Shown here in pieces: positions 59,786-64,000 of a DNA stretch of 64,000 nucleotides (the first letter of the stretch is position 1; the number at the start of each line of letters is the position of its first letter). The translations under genes and the position numbers were made by a program. The DNA comes from Ridgeia piscesae. Taxonomy: Eukaryota; Annelida; Polychaeta; Sabellida; Siboglinidae. Below the pieces are notes generated by a model that saw only the letters and a program-made list of their open reading frames with translations, was not told where the DNA came from and did not search any database. The stretch is taken from contig JAODUO010001095.1 of the NCBI GenBank assembly GCA_025642075.2, forward strand, positions 156,001 to 220,000. The letters run 5' to 3'.

Positions 59786-61238
59786 GAATGTCACAGATGG
59801 TGGACAATTGTTCACCACAAAGAACAATTTAAATGTCACAGATGGTGGACAATTGTTCACCACAAAGAACAGTTTAAATGTCACAGATGGTGGACAGTTG
59901 TTCACCACAAAGAACAGTTCAAATGTCACAGATGATGGACAGTTGTTCACCACAAAGAACAGTTCAAATGTCACAGATGGTGGACAATTGTTCACCACAA
60001 AGAACGATTCAAATGTCACAGATGGTGGACAATTGTTCACCACAAAGAACGATTCAAATGTCACAGATGGTGGACAATTGTTCACCACTAAGAACGATTC
60101 AAATGTCACAGATGGTGGACAATTGTTCACCACTAAGAACGATTCAAATGTCACAGATGGTGGACAATTGTTCACCACAAAGAACGATTCAAATGTCACA
60201 GATGGTGGACAATTGTTCACCACAAAGAACGATTCAAATGTCACAGATGGTGGACAGTTGTTCACCACAAAGAACGATTCAAATGTCACAGATGGTGGAC
60301 AGTTGTTCACCACAAAGAACGGTTTAAATGTCACAGATGGTGGACAGTTGTTCACCACAAAGAACAGTTTAAATGTCACAGATGGTGGACAGTTGTTCAC
60401 CACAAAGAACAGTTTAAATGTCACAGATGGTGGACAGTTGTTCACCACAAAGAACAGTTCAAATGTCACAGATGGTGGACAATTGTTAACCACAAAGAAC
60501 GATTCAAATGTCACAGATGGTGGACAATTGTTCACCACAAAGAACGATTCAAATGTCACAGATGGTGGACAGTTGTTCACCACAAAGAACGGTTTAAATG
60601 TCACAGATGGTGGACAGTTGTTCACCACAAAGAACGTTTAAATGTCACAGATGGTGGACAGTTGTTCACCACAAAGAACGATTTAAATGTCACAGATGGT
60701 GGACAGTTGTTCACCACAAAGAACAGTTTAAATGTCACAGATGGTGGACAGTTGTTCACCACAAAGAACAGTTTAAATGTCACAGATGGTGGACAGTTGT
60801 TCACCACAAAGAACAGTTTAAATGTCACAGATGGTGGACAGTTGTTCACCACAAAGAACAGTTTAAATGTCACAGATGGTGGACAGTTGTTCACCACAAA
60901 GAACATTTAAATGTCACAGATGGTGGACAGTTGTTCACCACAAAGAACAGTTTAAATGTCACAGATGGTGGACAGTTGTTCACCACAAAGAACAGTTCAA
61001 ATGTCACAGATGGTGGACAATTGTTCACCACAAAGAACGATTCAAATGTCACAGATGGTGGACAGTTGTTCACCACAAAGAACGGTTTAAATGTCACAGA
61101 TGGTGGACAGTTGTTCACCACAAAGAACAGTTTAAATGTCACAGATGGTGGACAGTTGTTCACCACAAAGAACAGTTTAAATGTCACAGATGGTGGACAG
61201 TTGTTCACCACAAAGAACAATTTAAATGTCACAGATGG
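59786..61238. repeat. 45 bp minisatellite array
   Basis: About 32 units of AATGTCACAGATGGTGGACA, G/A TTGTTCACCACAAAGAACRRTTY. Being a multiple of three, it keeps frames of up to 290 codons open on both strands (plus NVTDGGQLFTTKN; minus VVNNCPPSVTF). Two one-base losses (about 60635, 60905) reset the frame. Treated as non-coding. Confidence 0.96.
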
Positions 61239-61419
61239 TGACACCAACAATTTAACAGTATCTATGTACAAATCAGAAAAGGGAAACATTATGTTAGTGT
61301 CTGTTTTTGTTCTTGGAAACCAAGCTCAGATCTGTATCAATACAAAATGATTAATTAATCTCGGAGTCAATAAACAATTCCAGTCGTCAACAGTTTGATC
61401 ATCCAGGAAACTATGGTAG
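61239..61419. other. Short spacer
   Basis: Unremarkable sequence between the array and the next LINE. Confidence 0.4.
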
Positions 61420-62500
61420 ATAGTCAAGGTTGTAAAAGTGTGTTTTTAAGTGATGGTGGAATTTAGCAATATTTTCTACTGATATAAAACTGCAAGGAAG
61501 CATACTCCTAAGCGTAGGTGCATCTACAGAAAAAACCCTATTCCCAAAATTAGTATTGACTTCCGGGACAAGAGAAGTGTGAACAGAATTAGATGATCGA
61601 AGCTGGGTAGATTTTTGTACAGGAGTAAGCCGTGCATGTAAGTATGATGGTTGGCATTAGTTGCTGACAGGAAAGTGCCTGATAAGTAATAGTACAGGTA
61701 TGAAATGATATCGGACAGGAAGCTAATGCAGAGACTTCAGATACAGAATACAACGGGTAAACCATGGACACCTAGTCACAACCCTTGCTGAGCTATTTTG
61801 AACACATAATTTTGTGATATCAATAAAGGCAATATTTTGACAAATGGAATAACAACACCCTAGTCTACTACCAGGTAGTGACTAGCGCATTTGCAAGTTT
61901 TTGTAATAGAAAGAGGCAAATGTCGATAACTATGCAGTAAATCATTAATATGATAACACGTTTGACAAATTTAATGTGTTCTCTAAAGTTAAGATATAAA
62001 AAAGTTACTTCTAAATTCCGAGTTCAAACTGCAGGCATAACATGCTGAATAAGTAGTGATATAGGGAAAACATAAATTTTTTCATGCTGCACGTACATGC
62101 CAGTAACAAGAAATTGTTTTATCTGCATTTAGCTATAAGCTACTCTCATTCATCCAGTGAAAAATGTCATCAAGACAATTTCTAAGTTGCTGCAAGGAAC
62201 AATTAGAAACTGGAATAAACAAGATATATAAATCTGTATATCAGTTGCATAAAGATGATGATTCAAATGAAGAGTATTAATAAGCGAACTCAGTAGAGTT
62301 GTGTACAGTGTAAAAAGTAACGGTTCTAAAACTGAACCCCTGAGGAACACCTTTAACGTGGTGATGAAAAACAATTCCCGATCTTAACTCTCTATTGTCT
62401 ACAACTAAGATAAGTTTTAAACGAACTTAAAGCTACACGAGACACACCATACCACAAAGACAACTGATCCTCGAGAATAGTATGGTTAATAGTATCACAA
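61420..62500 (-). mobile_element. LINE 3' half relic
   Basis: On the minus strand, GSVLEPLLFTLYTTLLSSLI and NHHLYATDIQIYIS match reverse-transcriptase motifs (PQGSVLGPLLF; YADD-box, here YATD, so one catalytic aspartate is lost). Further on, HTSLVPEVNTNFGNRVFSVD and ENIAKFHHHLKTHFYN end in a stop near 61424. It shares its C-terminus with the copies at 22600-22760 and 32085-32470. Inactive. Confidence 0.78.
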
Positions 62501-64000
62501 GCAGCTGACAAGATAGTTTATAACATTTCCCAAAAGAGAGAACATTGTATTGTGGTCAGTACAAAATCATATCGCAGTTTGGATATGGCTGTGGAGCCAG
62601 GTCAAGCAATTCGTTGACAAAAACTCACAACGGTTCATGAACATGGGAGCTAAGTGTCGATGCGGGATGGGTTGCTGCAGATTAGGCTCGTACCATTTTC
62701 TTTAACCAAGCAAGGTAAGCAGGAGCCAGAGGTCGCTTAGAGCAATCTGTGGAAATTCCACCAACCATGGAACTAGTTGTCACTGGAATAGGTGGCAGCA
62801 GTGCTTTGCTGACACCTACTGGTAGCCTTTCCTAGCCTCATGACAGATACCGGCGTTATTGTAACATCCGTGGTTTCAAGTGGCACATCAGGGGTACTCC
62901 TAATTAAACCCCACTGATCAGTCGATATTTCTTCGAACTGATGACACAGTTGGTGGCTTCAGTCGGTGTCGCGCGTTGAGGTCTTCAATGTATCGGACGG
63001 GGATTTTTCTTATGAAGGATGTGTTGAATCAGGACAGGAGTTTTCCAAATCTATATCTAAGCAGTTACCACCAGCGCTAGACAAATTATCTTCTCAACTG
63101 TCAGAGAACTAATTTTGTCTCGGAGAGATGCAGTCCGGGGCCAAGCCGCTCTCCGACGTTATTCGGATGTTTTTGCTGAAACTAGTTCCCAGTTGGGTAC
63201 GACTGGTCTTACAAAACATAGGATCGATACTGGCTCTGCTTAAAGCTGCTCCCTCCACTCGTTTGCTAATCGCCAAACCGGTTCTTTTATGACCAGATGT
63301 GTAATGTGTTAATAGTTTAACAAAAATGCACAGTCAGTTAATTTTTTTAATGCGTACTTGTCATTTTTTTATCGTAAAATAAGAATCGCCGTTACACCGG
63401 GTATAACTGGCGAAACAATCAGCAGCTGCCGACGTCCTTTGCTTTTTGGGTCACGTGCTTTATGCGAGATCGACCTACTGCGGCACAATAACAAATCGCA
63501 CGTGCTTTTGCGCGTCATGGCTAAGATTCCAAAGGCAGTGATTCTTCTATGAAGGTACGCATTAAGTGCATTAACGCAGTTAGCAACAAGAGCGAGTAGT
63601 CGGGTGCTAATCCACTCTTGTGAACGTCTACTCGACGCGGATTCTCTAACTTGTAAGATTATCAGTGTCGCTGACAACGCAAGCCAGTTTGAGTTGACAG
63701 TCGCCAGTATCGCTCGGCATCACTCAGCCAGACACAATCTGTGTTGACATGTATCGTTATTGTATTTGATTACGCAGGATCTTGTTAATAAACTTAGTAA
63801 TTGCGAATGTACATATCCACAGAGAATAGATGACGGGAAGGAGGAAATGATAAATAAAATTGATATGGGGGACTGGTAGTAGGCTCTTGTTGGTCGGGCA
63901 AGAAGTATTTTTAGGGGAGGCATCCGTTATCTCGTTAACAGAACGTCAAACGGAGAATTACATTAATCTCACAATTATTAAAACAGTGTTTTGCGACTCA
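62501..64000. other. Right-end intergenic sequence, nothing recognised
   Basis: No open frame here resembles a known family, and no array or clear transposon end was found. Confidence 0.45.

Noticed and set aside
59756..61350. Frames of 250-290 codons on both strands
   Set aside because: Artefacts of the 45 bp array.

Overview
The window is nuclear DNA from an animal. It is AT-rich, with GT-AG introns, many APE-type LINE retrotransposons, tRNA-derived and inverted-repeat elements, and an exceptional load of minisatellites. Nothing prokaryotic is present: there are no operons, CRISPR arrays or bacterial genes. An invertebrate, perhaps a lancelet-like marine deuterostome, fits best. That is inference, based on CR1-like LINEs and on minisatellites copied from exon-intron junctions; I recall a report of such arrays in amphioxus, but I cannot check it.

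Three host genes can be read by splicing. (1) The last coding exon of an ELMOD1/2-like gene (Arf/Arl GAP family) is at 6941-7095 (+). (2) A complete five-exon FBXO8 (F-box plus Sec7 domain, 282 codons) runs on the minus strand, with exons at 33654-33431, 31787-31661, 24720-24602, 16806-16622 and 16387-16194. (3) A complete four-exon NUDCD2 (CS/p23-type HSP90 co-chaperone family, 153 codons) runs on the plus strand, with exons at 38520-38705, 45829-45877, 50808-50959 and 57509-57583. In each complete gene every exon junction keeps the reading frame. ELMOD and FBXO8 lie tail to tail; FBXO8 and NUDCD2 are divergent, about 4.9 kb apart.

Layout. 1-6940: a 42-44 bp minisatellite upstream of and resembling the ELMOD exon acceptor. 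9.1-10.5 kb: a LINE 3' end with an internal 41 bp array. 11.15-13.66 kb: a 48 bp array. 16.2-33.7 kb: FBXO8, whose introns hold a LINE endonuclease relic, a (CCTG)n tract, a nearly full CR1-like LINE, a 26 bp array, a 40 bp array built from the exon 3 acceptor, and a LINE split by a 2.56 kb inverted-repeat transposon. 34.2-37.35 kb: a palindrome and GATCTCGGCC-repeat foldback-like element between the divergent genes. 38.5-57.6 kb: NUDCD2, whose introns hold a truncated LINE, a full-length RTE-type LINE with a 10 bp target duplication, a 66 bp array, a 41 bp array grown inside a LINE reverse-transcriptase motif, and a SINE. 57.8-64 kb: two further LINE relics and a 45 bp array.

The very long 'ORFs' (to 995 codons) come from tandem repeats that happen to lack stops; I do not treat them as genes. 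The most notable pattern is that several arrays have visible ancestors in functional sequence: two 3' splice sites, a reverse-transcriptase motif, a LINE C-terminus and possibly the NUDCD2 stop region. This suggests one seeding mechanism. No new biochemical system could be supported.
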